A DNA stretch of 45,713 nucleotides from positions 1 to 45,713 of the forward strand of contig JAFGJR010000157.1 of NCBI GenBank assembly GCA_016928975.1, given 5' to 3'. Numbering within the stretch: the stretch's first letter is position 1; every line of letters starts with the position of its first letter. Origin of the DNA: Sedimentisphaerales bacterium. GTDB lineage: Bacteria > Planctomycetota > Phycisphaerae > Sedimentisphaerales > SG8-4. The position numbers were made by a program, and so were the translations under genes. The notes under the pieces are model-generated. The model saw only the letters and a program-made list of their open reading frames with translations. It was not told where the DNA came from and searched no databases. Of this stretch, positions 26,311 through 35,034 are shown piece by piece.

Positions 26311-26364
26311 AACAAAATATCATTGCAGTGCATTTTCCGCCCGCGTGCCGGGGACGATAATACA
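26311..26364 (+). promoter_or_regulatory. Shared promoter element, copy 2 (upstream of LamG gene)
   Basis: AACAAA (26311), TGCATTTTCC (26329) and GATAATACA (26356) repeat the blocks at 25207-25260 with exactly the same 18- and 27-base spacings, while the sequence between blocks differs. The start codon of the LamG gene lies 111 bases downstream. It probably serves as a separate promoter for the LamG and CotH genes under the same activator. Confidence 0.55.
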
Positions 26365-26466
26365 AAGTGGTTCTTAGTGAGGCCTGCGAAAGGGTGATTA
26401 TGAAGGGGGGCATGTCATAGAAACGAATGCGACCGAGGGTCCATGTCTGAGGGAAAGGAGAGCACG

Positions 26467-29406
26467 ATGAGAACGCAAATCGCAGCGATGTTCCTTTGTT
26501 TGTCAGTAGGGTTTGCGACGGCGCACGGTCAGGATTTGAAGATTGACTTCAGTCAAACCGGTGGGCCGGTTGAACCGGGTTATCAGGCCTACCGTGCCGA
26601 CCACGAGGTCGCGGCGACCTTCACCGCCCAGAGTTTCCAGGCATTCGGCACCACGATTACGATCCTGCCGACCTGGGCGTCGGGGGCTACAGCCGCGGCC
26701 ATGCAGATGATTGACCGCACCTCCAGCGGCCGAAATGGCTACACGGGTGAGCATGCGGCTCTGATCGCGGATTGGATCGGGACCGACACACGCCAGCCGG
26801 GCAATCCCATGACACTCACAATCACGGGACTGCCCGCCGGCCCCTACAATTGGCTCTCTTATCATCATGACACTGACGATCAGACCGGGATCTTCAGTGT
26901 GACGGTCAATGACGCGGCAGGCTCGGCAACGACGACCGACATCGATATTTCGCACTCGGAAACGGTCGCGGCAGGCAATGTCGATGGCTTCGAAAATGTC
27001 ACGACCTTTGCCACCGAGATCATCTCCAATGGAACCGACAGCGTCACTCTCGTCTTTCGGTTGACCTCTGCCACGGATCCCGTGGGCACAGCATTCTTCG
27101 TCATGAACGGGTTCGAGTTGACGGGCGGGGACGCGAGCATCGCCGTCCTCCCCACGCCGACACCTGACGCAGTTGACGTGCCGAGAGACGGCACAATTCT
27201 GTCCTGGGCGCCCGGAGAAGGCGCCGTAGCCCACGACGTGTATTTCGGGATGGATTCTGACGACATTGATGACGGGATGATCGGCAGCGCCGTCTATAGG
27301 GGTCGCCAGGACGTCAACAGTTTCGATCCCGGCCGCCTGGAGTTCGGGACGACCTATTACTGGCGCATCGACGAAATCGCCTCCGACGGCACGGTCTCGA
27401 AGGGCTACATCTGGAGCTTCACCGTCGAACCGGTCAGCGTCCCTCTGGCCGGCAGTCACATCCGGGCCACGGCCTCGACTTCCAAGAGCGCCAATGAGCT
27501 ACCCGGCAAGCTCATCGACGGCTCCGGGTTGAGCGCCGATGGAACACATTCGACGGACACGACGCAGATGTGGCTCAGTGCGGCCGCCGCGCCGAGCACG
27601 ACCTGGATTCAGTTCGACTTCGACCGGCTCTACAAGCTGCATCAAATGCTGGTATGGAACCATAACAGCACCGTGGAGACTGTGGCGGGGCTGGGCATCC
27701 GCACGGTGACCATCGCGTACTCCCAAGATGGGGTCGAATGGATCACATTGGGCACGACCCACGAGTTTGTTCAGGCGCCGGGTGACGCCTCTTGTACTGC
27801 CGATACGGCGATCGATTTCGCCGGCGTGACGGCCAAGCATGTGAAGATCAACGTGATCGACAACTGGGGCGGTTTCCTCCCGCAGTGCGGCTTGAGCGAA
27901 GTCCGGTTCATGGTGATCCCGGTGCTGGCCAACCAGCCCATGCCTGCGGTCGGCGCGACGGGTGTGGACCCGCGAGTGCCCCTGAGCTGGCGTGCCGGCC
28001 GTGGGGCGGTCACCCACAACGTCTACGTGAGTGACGATGTCAACGCTGTGACCAACGGCACCGCGCCCGTCAGCACGGTCTCCCAGACGAGCTTCGATGC
28101 CAGCGGGCTGATCGAACTGGGCAAGACCTACTACTGGAGGGTCGATGAGGTCAACGATCTTGAGGCACAGGCCGTCTGGGAAGGCGATGTCTGGAGCTTC
28201 ACGGTCCAGCAGTACCTGCCTGTCGAGGACTTCGAGCGGTACACGAACGACGTCGGCATGAGGGTCTTCCAATACTGGATCGACGGCTGGGGCTTCACCG
28301 AGCCGGCCCCGGGCAATCCGGGCAACGGCACCGGCGCGATGGTCGGCTACGATCCCACGGTGGGCGATATCATGGAGACGGCCAACTTCCACGGCGGCGT
28401 GCAGTCCATGCCGATGGTCTATGACAGCTCCACGACATCTATCTCCGAGGCAGATCGCACGTTCGAGACGCCGCAGGACTGGACCCGATTCAACGTCAAA
28501 GGCCTGGTGCTCTGGTTCTTCGGTGATCCGGCCAACACCGCGTCGCAAATGTACGTGAAGGTCAACGGCAAGAAGGTCGTCTATGACGGTGATGCCGGCA
28601 ACCTCCTGACCAAGCCCTGGCACATGTGGTACATCCCGCTGGCCAGCTTCACCGGCGTGGACCTCCGCAAGGTTACCACGCTGACGATCGGCTTCGAGGG
28701 CGGACAGGGCACCGTGTTCTTCGACGACATCATGCTGTCTCCGCTGGATCGCCAGTTGGTGACGCCGGCCAAACCGGCGACGACGAATCTGGTGGCCTTC
28801 TACGCGATGGAGGGCAACGTCAACAGCAGCACGGGGACGCTCCCCGGCGCCGTGGTCGGCGCGCCGACCTACGTCGAGGGCAAGGTTGGCAAAGCGATCA
28901 GGTTGAACGGCGTGCAAGATCACGTCACGTTTGAAGGGTCCCTGAACGTTCCGGACTACTCCGCTGCTCTGTGGTTCCAGGTGCAAGGCGGGACCGGAGA
29001 ACGAGATCTGCTCTCCGTCTATGACTCCGTCGGTGCACATGGCATCCTGATTGAGGTCCGGTCCAACGGCGCCCTGCGCTTCCTGCATCGGGCTCCGATT
29101 GCCACCTCAGGCGGTACGGACGTGTACAACAACGGCAAGTATGATGACGCCGTATGGTATCATGTGGCGGTTGTCAAGTCGGCCGATACGATGACCATGT
29201 ACATCAATGGTGAGCAGGCCGGCTCGGCGGCGAACGTGACCGATTTCGACCATGTCCTGACGAGGATGACCCTGGGCGTGCTGAAGCACGACAGCTTGTC
29301 GCGCTACTTCCCGGGCATGATCGACGAGGTCTATCTCTACAGTCGTGCCTTGTCGTCGGCGGAGATCGCCTGGCTGGCCGGGCGGACCAAGCCGCTGGAG
29401 CAGTAA
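26467..29406 (+). CDS. Secreted multidomain protein with discoidin and LamG domains
   Basis: This 979-residue protein has a signal peptide ending in A-H-G-Q. Visible order: an N-terminal beta domain of about 200 residues, possibly malectin-like; a fibronectin-III-like segment (P-x-P-D-A-V-D-V-P-R-D-G, then Y-Y-W-R-I-D-E); a discoidin/F5-8-type domain at about 330-485 (W-I-Q-F-D-F-D-R-L-Y-K); a second fibronectin-like segment (Y-Y-W-R-V-D-E); a carbohydrate-binding-like domain from V-E-D-F-E-R-Y; and a C-terminal LamG domain from about residue 770 (Y-A-M-E-G-N-V to Y-L-Y-S-R-A-L-S). No catalytic domain is recognised, so it is probably a glycan-binding surface or secreted protein. The ATG at 26467 has AAGGAG 6 bases upstream, which favours it over the in-frame ATG at 26443. 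Confidence 0.9.
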   Translation: MRTQIAAMFLCLSVGFATAHGQDLKIDFSQTGGPVEPGYQAYRADHEVAATFTAQSFQAFGTTITILPTWASGATAAAMQMIDRTSSGRNGYTGEHAALIADWIGTDTRQPGNPMTLTITGLPAGPYNWLSYHHDTDDQTGIFSVTVNDAAGSATTTDIDISHSETVAAGNVDGFENVTTFATEIISNGTDSVTLVFRLTSATDPVGTAFFVMNGFELTGGDASIAVLPTPTPDAVDVPRDGTILSWAPGEGAVAHDVYFGMDSDDIDDGMIGSAVYRGRQDVNSFDPGRLEFGTTYYWRIDEIASDGTVSKGYIWSFTVEPVSVPLAGSHIRATASTSKSANELPGKLIDGSGLSADGTHSTDTTQMWLSAAAAPSTTWIQFDFDRLYKLHQMLVWNHNSTVETVAGLGIRTVTIAYSQDGVEWITLGTTHEFVQAPGDASCTADTAIDFAGVTAKHVKINVIDNWGGFLPQCGLSEVRFMVIPVLANQPMPAVGATGVDPRVPLSWRAGRGAVTHNVYVSDDVNAVTNGTAPVSTVSQTSFDASGLIELGKTYYWRVDEVNDLEAQAVWEGDVWSFTVQQYLPVEDFERYTNDVGMRVFQYWIDGWGFTEPAPGNPGNGTGAMVGYDPTVGDIMETANFHGGVQSMPMVYDSSTTSISEADRTFETPQDWTRFNVKGLVLWFFGDPANTASQMYVKVNGKKVVYDGDAGNLLTKPWHMWYIPLASFTGVDLRKVTTLTIGFEGGQGTVFFDDIMLSPLDRQLVTPAKPATTNLVAFYAMEGNVNSSTGTLPGAVVGAPTYVEGKVGKAIRLNGVQDHVTFEGSLNVPDYSAALWFQVQGGTGERDLLSVYDSVGAHGILIEVRSNGALRFLHRAPIATSGGTDVYNNGKYDDAVWYHVAVVKSADTMTMYINGEQAGSAANVTDFDHVLTRMTLGVLKHDSLSRYFPGMIDEVYLYSRALSSAEIAWLAGRTKPLEQ

Positions 29407-29413
29407 TTGAACC

Positions 29414-29433
29414 GTCGTGCGAGGGCGCACGAC
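29414..29433 (+). terminator. GC-rich hairpin after the LamG gene
   Basis: GTCGTGCG and CGCACGAC form a perfect 8-bp stem with a 4-base loop, 7 bases after the stop codon. No U tract follows, so termination strength is unclear. Confidence 0.45.
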
Positions 29434-29448
29434 GAGGAGAAACACACC

Positions 29449-29483
29449 CACGGGGCTTGTGTCCACGGGACATGAGCCCCGTG
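29449..29483. repeat. Strong 16-bp hairpin between the LamG and CotH genes
   Basis: CACGGGGCTTGTGTCC (29449-29464) can pair along its whole length with GGACATGAGCCCCGTG (29468-29483), with two G-U pairs and a 3-base loop. It lies 50 bases before the CotH start. Its composition resembles the CACGGGC-type palindromes inside hdrA. It may limit read-through or protect the mRNA. Confidence 0.55.
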
Positions 29484-29532
29484 ACTGTCTATGGACCGGC
29501 GTGGCGAAGGCTCGCCCATCGGCGGTTGCTGG

Positions 29533-32500
29533 ATGAGTATGAAACGAAGAATCATCGTGCCGTGGCTGATGTCTCTGTCGTTCCTGTTGGCGAGTGCCGG
29601 CGACCTCGCCAAAGCTCAGGGGACGTCGCTGGTCATCAATGAGTTTGTCGCCTCCAACCAGCGCAGCCTGGTCGACGGAGACGGAAACACGCCGGACTGG
29701 ATCGAGTTGTACAACGGCGGCACTGCGTCCGTGTCCCTGGCCGGCTGGAGTCTGACCGACGACTGGCGCAGTCTGCGCAAGTGGACCTTTCCGTCCCAGG
29801 CCGCACTGCGCGCCGGAGGATACCTGGTGGTCTTCGCCTCGGGCCAGTCCACGGACGACCACGTCGACAAGAAGGGCAACTTCCACACGAATTTCGCCCT
29901 GGACAGGGATGGCGAGTACTTGGCTTTGGTGGATCCCCAGAGCACCATCGTGCATGAGTTTGCTCCGTCGTTCCCTCCTCAGCAGACCGACATCTCCTAC
30001 GGTCTTTCGAGTGGCGAATTGTGCTATTTCGCGGCGACGACCCCCGGGCGAGCCAACGGGCAAGGCTTCCTGGGCGTTGTGGCCAAGACCTATCATAGTC
30101 AGGAGCGGGGGTTCTACGACGATGCGTTCAGTCTGCGGATCTTCTGCGACACGCTGGACGTGGTGATTCGCTACACGTTGGATGGCTCCCAGCCGACCGA
30201 GCAGAACGGCTTCGTATATGACCATCGCACGACCATTCCCATTCTGACAACGACGGTGGTGCGTTCGGCTGCGTTCAGGACCGGCTGGATACCAGCGGGC
30301 GTCACCACCCACACCTATATCTTCCTCGATGATGTCGCCCGACAGCCCAGCCAGCCGGCCGGCTGGCCGAGCGACTGGGGCTATGACAGCGAGGTCAAGG
30401 GGATCGTCCCCGCTGACTACGCGATGGACCCGCGAGTGGTCGACAACACGTTTCCCGGGTACTCCGTGCGAGAGGCCCTTCTCGCCGTCCCCACGCTGTC
30501 GATCTCCATGCTTCTTGATGACTTCATCAGCGACGCTACGGGGATTTACGCCAATCCGCAGGGCCGTGCAGAGCGCGAGTGCTCGATCGAGTACATCCTC
30601 CCGGACGGCGGCGCGGGTTTTCAGTGCGGCTGCAAGATCGAGACGCACGGCGGCTCCAGCCGGCGGCCGTGGCGCATGCAGAAGCACTCGATGCGCCTGA
30701 CCTTCACGAGTCTTTACGGCCCCGCCAAGCTGGAGTACCCTCTGTTTCCCGAGTCCGACGTCGATGAATTCAATCAGCTCGTCCTGCGAGGCGGGTTCTG
30801 CGATTCCTGGGGTCTGGTCTCCTGGGACCCCAGCCGGTACCGCCCCAACGACTCCCAGTACATCCGCGACACGTGGATGAAGGAGAGTCTGCGCGACATG
30901 GGGCAGCCTTCGACTTCTGGCTCCTTCGTGCACCTCTACGTCAACGGCCTGTACTTCGGCCTCTACAATCTCTCCGAGCGCATTGCCGGGGATTTCTGTG
31001 CCGACCACCTGGGCGGCGAGCCCGAGGACTGGGAGGTCAACGCGGACTTTGGCTCCGGCGCTCGCTGGCGCGAGATGATGGCCGCCGATCCCTCCACATT
31101 CGCCGGTTACGCGCAGATCCTGGAGCACCTCGACGTCGAAGACTTCGCCGATTACGTCCTCCTGCACCTCTATGCCGACGCGGAGGATTGGCCTCACCAC
31201 AACGGCTACTCCATCGTCAATGCCATCAGCGGTGACGGCAGGTTCCGCTTCGTCTGTTGGGACCAGGAGATCGTCCTCGACTATCACGGCCGAGCCGCCT
31301 CCCGCGTTGATAACTCCAGCGGGGTCGGCGCCCTCTTCCAGAAGATGCGCGCCAGCGAGGAGTTCCGACTTCTATTCGCCGACCGCGTGTACAAGCACTG
31401 CTTCCACGGCGGCGCGCTCAGCATCGCCGGCTCCCAGGACCGCTACCGCAGGATCGCCAGTTGGATCGACAAGGCGATTGTCGCCGAGTCCGCCCGCTGG
31501 GGCGACACGCAGATGAGCACACCTTACGGCAACGACATCCAGCAGCCCAGCCCGCTCACCGACATCAACCACATCATGTATCCACCTGCGCCGCACGGTC
31601 CCGATTACTACTTCACGCGGGAGGATTCCTGGATTGTGGAGCGCGACAACGTCATCCAGAACTACATCCCAGCCATCCACAATACAGCCAACTCGTATGC
31701 CCTCCTGAACCTGCTGCGCACCAGGAACCTGTATCCGACGGTTGATCCGCCGGCGTTCTCCATCAACGGCACGCCTCAACATGGGGGCCCTGTCACCGCC
31801 GGCGATCGGTTGACCATGACCAATCCAAATACGAGTGGAATGGTCTACTATACGCTGGACGGCGCCGACCCGCGCGTGCCCGGCGCCGGCTCCGCGCAGA
31901 CGGAGGCAGGTGTCCTTGTTCCGGAGGACGCTGCCAAACGGGTTCTCATTCCGACCGCGGATATCGGCCAGGGCTGGCGGAATCAGCCGTTCGACGACTC
32001 TTCGTGGATGAGCGGGACCGGCGGCGTCGGCTACGAGAGAAGTACGGGCTATGAGCCGTACTTCAAGATCAACGTCAATGCAGCGATGTACAACGTCAAC
32101 ACAAGTTGCTATGTCCGCATCCCTTTCACCCTTGCCGCGGCGGATTTGCAGAACCTTGCCGACCTGACGTTGAAAGTGCGGTACGACGACGGCTTCATCG
32201 CCTACCTCAACGGCGTCGAGGTGGCCAGGGACATGTTCGCCGGCACACCCCAGTGGAATTCCATTGCCGACGACAGCCATCCCGACGAGGAGGCTGTGAC
32301 GCTCACCAATTTCAACATCGCCGCGCACGCGAATCTGCTGCGCCAGGGCGCCAACCTCCTCGCCATTCACGCTCTGAACGCGTCCCCGACGAGCTCCGAC
32401 TTCCTGATCTCCGCAGAGCTCGTCACCGGCGTGACGGCCGCACCTGCGACCAGCGATCCGAGCATCTCACCCACGGCTGTCCCATACACCGACGCAATCC

Positions 32501-32598
32501 CCCTGACGACGACCACGCACATCAGAGCGAGGATCCTCGATCGCGGCCAATGGAGCGCCTTGGCCGAGGCCACATACGAATTGACGGCGGATCATTGA
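29533..32598 (+). CDS. Secreted CotH-kinase-like protein with lamin-tail domain
   Basis: This 1,021-residue protein has a signal peptide (M-S-M-K-R-R-I-I-V-P-W to A-K-A-Q-G). Residues about 34-155 form a lamin-tail domain (L-V-I-N-E-F-V-A-S-N, D-W-I-E-L-Y-N). A chitobiase-C-terminal-like strand pair follows (I-R-Y-T-L-D-G-S-Q-P), then a CotH-type protein-kinase-like domain at about 320-650 (C-K-I-E-T-H-G-G-S-S-R-R, L-V-L-R-G-G-F, Y-V-N-G-L-Y-F-G-L-Y-N-L-S-E-R, C-W-D-Q-E). A second Y-Y-T-L-D-G-A-D-P segment and a C-terminal jelly-roll-like domain complete it. CotH proteins phosphorylate extracellular proteins in spore-formers; in Planctomycetota the role is unknown. The start could be ATG 29533 or 29539. 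It follows the LamG gene and is likely co-transcribed through the hairpins. Confidence 0.9.
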   Translation: MSMKRRIIVPWLMSLSFLLASAGDLAKAQGTSLVINEFVASNQRSLVDGDGNTPDWIELYNGGTASVSLAGWSLTDDWRSLRKWTFPSQAALRAGGYLVVFASGQSTDDHVDKKGNFHTNFALDRDGEYLALVDPQSTIVHEFAPSFPPQQTDISYGLSSGELCYFAATTPGRANGQGFLGVVAKTYHSQERGFYDDAFSLRIFCDTLDVVIRYTLDGSQPTEQNGFVYDHRTTIPILTTTVVRSAAFRTGWIPAGVTTHTYIFLDDVARQPSQPAGWPSDWGYDSEVKGIVPADYAMDPRVVDNTFPGYSVREALLAVPTLSISMLLDDFISDATGIYANPQGRAERECSIEYILPDGGAGFQCGCKIETHGGSSRRPWRMQKHSMRLTFTSLYGPAKLEYPLFPESDVDEFNQLVLRGGFCDSWGLVSWDPSRYRPNDSQYIRDTWMKESLRDMGQPSTSGSFVHLYVNGLYFGLYNLSERIAGDFCADHLGGEPEDWEVNADFGSGARWREMMAADPSTFAGYAQILEHLDVEDFADYVLLHLYADAEDWPHHNGYSIVNAISGDGRFRFVCWDQEIVLDYHGRAASRVDNSSGVGALFQKMRASEEFRLLFADRVYKHCFHGGALSIAGSQDRYRRIASWIDKAIVAESARWGDTQMSTPYGNDIQQPSPLTDINHIMYPPAPHGPDYYFTREDSWIVERDNVIQNYIPAIHNTANSYALLNLLRTRNLYPTVDPPAFSINGTPQHGGPVTAGDRLTMTNPNTSGMVYYTLDGADPRVPGAGSAQTEAGVLVPEDAAKRVLIPTADIGQGWRNQPFDDSSWMSGTGGVGYERSTGYEPYFKINVNAAMYNVNTSCYVRIPFTLAAADLQNLADLTLKVRYDDGFIAYLNGVEVARDMFAGTPQWNSIADDSHPDEEAVTLTNFNIAAHANLLRQGANLLAIHALNASPTSSDFLISAELVTGVTAAPATSDPSISPTAVPYTDAIPLTTTTHIRARILDRGQWSALAEATYELTADH

Positions 32599-32751
32599 TG
32601 GTTGGTCAACGCCGGGAAACGGGGAAGACGGAGGAAGACGATGCGGCAACCAATCTGCGGTTTTCGCCTTGCACGGGCAATGTGAAAATGCTCCAATGTG
32701 CCGCCTATGGCACAGGACGCCGGTGATCGAGCGAAGACCCAGTGGAGATTC

Positions 32752-33615
32752 ATGCCTCGCTGGCTTTTTTACAGCCTCTTGACGATGCTTCTGTGGGGCG
32801 GCTGGGGCGTGGTCTCCAAGCCGGTATCCACAGCCGTGTCGCCTTGGCAGGCGCAGTGTCTTTCGACGATAGGTCTGTTGCCCGTGCTTGTCGTGCTCGG
32901 CGTTGTGGAGCTTGGCGCGTGGCGCGAATTCGGCCGGGCCTTATGGCTGGCGTTCGCCGGTGGAATAATCAGCAGTGTGGCCAATATCGCCTGCTATCAG
33001 GCGCTGGCGGCCGGCGGCAAGGCCGCGGCGGTGATCCCGCTCACGTCGCTCTATCCGCTCGTGACGATCCTCCTGGCCCGGCGACTGCTCAAGGAGCGAC
33101 TCAACGCGGTGCAATGGGCCGGGATCGTCGCCTCGCTGGCTGCACTGGGCTGCTTCTCTGGCATTGGCGCCGGCTCAGGTTGGCTGTCGCCCTGGCTGGC
33201 GGCAGCGCTGGTTCCGATCGTTCTGTGGGGCGTCAGCGACTTTCTCCAGAAACTGACGACCGGCCACGCGCCGAGCGGGCGGGTAACCTTCGCCTTCCTG
33301 CTGGGTCTTGTGCCGGCGGCCGTGCTGATCCCCGCGTTTGCATCCTTTGCCTGCCCTGCCTCTGGCGAGACGTGGTTTTACCTTTTCCTGCTGGGTTTGT
33401 TCTACGGCCTGGGCAATCTCATGCTGATTGCTGCCTATGGCTCCGGCGGACGCGCCTCCGTGGTGACGCCGATGACGAGTCTCTACTCGCTGGTGACGAT
33501 CCCGCTGGCGGTGCTGATTCTCCACGAGCCGATCTCGGCCCGCGAGGGGATCGGGATCGCTCTGGCCCTGGTCGCCGTGGTCGCCCTCGGGCGGGAAACC
33601 CCCGCCGTTGCATAG
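32752..33615 (+). CDS. DMT-superfamily (EamA) transporter
   Basis: This inner-membrane protein of about 287 residues has ten hydrophobic segments in two EamA repeats. The first half contains Y-Q-A-L-A-A-G-G-K-A-A-A-V-I-P-L-T-S-L-Y-P-L and the second its counterpart I-A-A-Y-G-S-G-G-R-A-S-V-V-T-P-M-T-S-L-Y-S-L, the duplicated EamA signature. The substrate is likely a metabolite or amino acid exported or imported by antiport. The ATG at 32752 has GGAG just upstream and starts right at the first membrane segment; ATG 32707 and GTG 32698 in the same frame would add a short polar tail. Neighbours give no hint of function. A weak GC hairpin with a T run follows. Confidence 0.9.
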   Translation: MPRWLFYSLLTMLLWGGWGVVSKPVSTAVSPWQAQCLSTIGLLPVLVVLGVVELGAWREFGRALWLAFAGGIISSVANIACYQALAAGGKAAAVIPLTSLYPLVTILLARRLLKERLNAVQWAGIVASLAALGCFSGIGAGSGWLSPWLAAALVPIVLWGVSDFLQKLTTGHAPSGRVTFAFLLGLVPAAVLIPAFASFACPASGETWFYLFLLGLFYGLGNLMLIAAYGSGGRASVVTPMTSLYSLVTIPLAVLILHEPISAREGIGIALALVAVVALGRETPAVA

Positions 33616-33637
33616 CCCATCCGCCCTCGGCTGGGAC

Positions 33638-33674
33638 CACCCCCGGGGGCCGGGGTGCCACATGCAGATTTTTT
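33638..33674 (+). terminator. GC hairpin followed by a T run after the transporter
   Basis: CACCCC (33638-33643) pairs with GGGGTG (33652-33657), and TTTTTT lies at 33669-33674. The 11-base gap between stem and T run makes it a weak or atypical intrinsic terminator. Confidence 0.35.
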
Positions 33675-33682
33675 GACATGCG

Positions 33683-33886
33683 CTACATCGCACGCATGCG
33701 CGGGGCCTTCTTCGTCAGCCACTGCCCATTGCAGTCTTCCCTCGTGCACTCATACCAGATGAACACCGCCCCATCCTCCATCCGTCTGCCGGTCTCCACC
33801 ATGGAAGCTCCGCACTCCGGGCAGACCTCCCCAAAACCCCTGGTCAGTTCCTCGTTGACCACATCCCTTGCATCCGCCAGCTTCAT
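33683..33886 (-). CDS. Small zinc-ribbon protein
   Basis: This 67-residue protein carries Cys22-x2-Cys25 and Cys47-x4-Cys52, an arrangement suited to one zinc ribbon, followed by Q-W-L-T-K-K. A Shine-Dalgarno AAGGAG lies 9 bases before the ATG on the minus strand, which together with the Cys pattern argues that this is a real gene despite its size. It converges with the DMT transporter and lies downstream of the broken prepilin gene. The function is unknown; such proteins often bind nucleic acid or another protein. Confidence 0.7.
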   Translation of the reverse strand: MKLADARDVVNEELTRGFGEVCPECGASMVETGRRMEDGAVFIWYECTREDCNGQWLTKKAPRMRAM

Positions 33887-34099
33887 ATCTGCCTGCTCCT
33901 TTCAGACGCCGCATTCTGGCGTTTGGAACACCTGTCCCCTACCCCGAATCCATCTTGCGGCACATGCTCATTAGAGCATACGCAGCCTCCGACCGTCGAG
34001 GATCAAGCAGAATCTCAAGTACAACTCAGCAAATCGCCTAATCCTCAATCCGGCTTTCTCCATCTTCTCGGGTTCGGTGTTCCTTGCGTCTCCACGAAG

Positions 34100-34920
34100 T
34101 CAATACTCCTTAAACCGCCGCATCCACGCCGGCCAGTCCTCCGGCCTCACGCCGCCGCGCTTCGTCCATGGGCCCGCCGTGTTCCACTGAGGATGCCACT
34201 CGAGTGTCCACAACTCCTTGATTCCGACCTTTCGCACTGACCAGTCCAAGAACACGCAGTTGACCGCCTCGTTATGCCGGTTGAGAGCACAATCGCCCAG
34301 CCGAGAATACTGGTATTCGTAACACGCTTCATAGGGCGGTGGCTTCGCCTCGTCACCTGCCACATCCAGGCTGGGATCAGCACTGTCTATGAAGATGGGG
34401 ATATTCGCCGCTCGGCGGATGTCCGTCCGTCCCACCTTTCCCGTTCGTGCCCTCCGCATAGAACGTCGGTATTCATCCCGTAACTGCCAACCCACAAGTC
34501 AAATCCGGAATCCGCCCGAAGGTGAGCGTGTGACCATTCAAAGAACGCCCCTCCCTGGGCACCCACGGTCTTGCCTGAGCGAAATCCCGGATCAATCTCC
34601 CGGAAGTCTCTTCGGCCTGTCGCCATCGGACAGACGAGCAGGTCCTTCCGCTCATCCGAGCCTCCCTGGAGCGCCAGCAGCAGATGACTGCCGCTATCCA
34701 GATCATCCTGTGGACCATCGAAAAGGCATAGAAACCCCTGGTTCTCGGCGGCATTGGTGGAGAAGAACAACCCCCACTGGTGCAGCCTGGCCTGGCACGC
34801 CACCGCCTTGGCCTGCTTACGCACCCGCTGCAAGCACGGCAGCAGGAGCGAGATCAGCAGAGCGATGATCGAGATCACCACCAGCAGCTCGATCAAGGTG
34901 AATGCCTTCTTCGCCCTCAT
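34100..34920 (-). pseudogene. Frameshifted prepilin-type protein
   Basis: The N-terminus M-R-A-K-K-A-F-T-L-I-E-L-L-V-V-I-S at 34920 is a clear prepilin leader. The frame continues to G-S-Y-G-M-N-T-D-V-L-C-G-G-H-E-R-E-R-W-D-G-R-T and then leaves the family pattern, stopping at 34387. The missing C-terminal half (D-I-R-R-A-A-N-I-P-I-F-I-D to H-N-E-A-V-N-C-V-F-L-D-W, an H-X9-D-W variant, and W-M-R-R-F-K-E-Y) continues in another frame to the stop at 34100. The switch falls at three tandem GGAC units (plus-strand GTCC, 34421-34432). A fourth unit would restore one reading frame giving W-D-G-R-T-D-I-R-R-A. Loss by slippage, phase variation or a sequencing error are all possible. The two fragments together encode about 273 residues. 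Confidence 0.82.
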
Positions 34921-34925
34921 GGTTC

Positions 34926-35034
34926 CTGGATTCCTGCTTTCGCAGGAATGACAACCTGGATGAGAACTCGCCCCCAGCATGTGTGAAGAGCCGCCAGAAT
35001 CGACTCTGTCATTCCTGCACAAGCAGGAATCCAG
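34926..35034. repeat. Paired inverted TGTCATTCCTGC repeats upstream of the prepilin gene
   Basis: CTGGATTCCTGC followed by a GCAGGAATGACA end (34926-34953) and its inverted partner beginning TGTCATTCCTGC (35007-35034) are two copies of the repeat seen at 8671-8742. Each copy is itself a hairpin (ATTCCTGC/GCAGGAAT). The first lies only 5 bases from the prepilin ATG and supplies AGGAA close to the start. Confidence 0.9.

Noticed and set aside
29107..31287. A 726-codon open frame antisense to the LamG and CotH genes
   Set aside because: It spans two well-supported genes on the other strand and has no recognisable family features.
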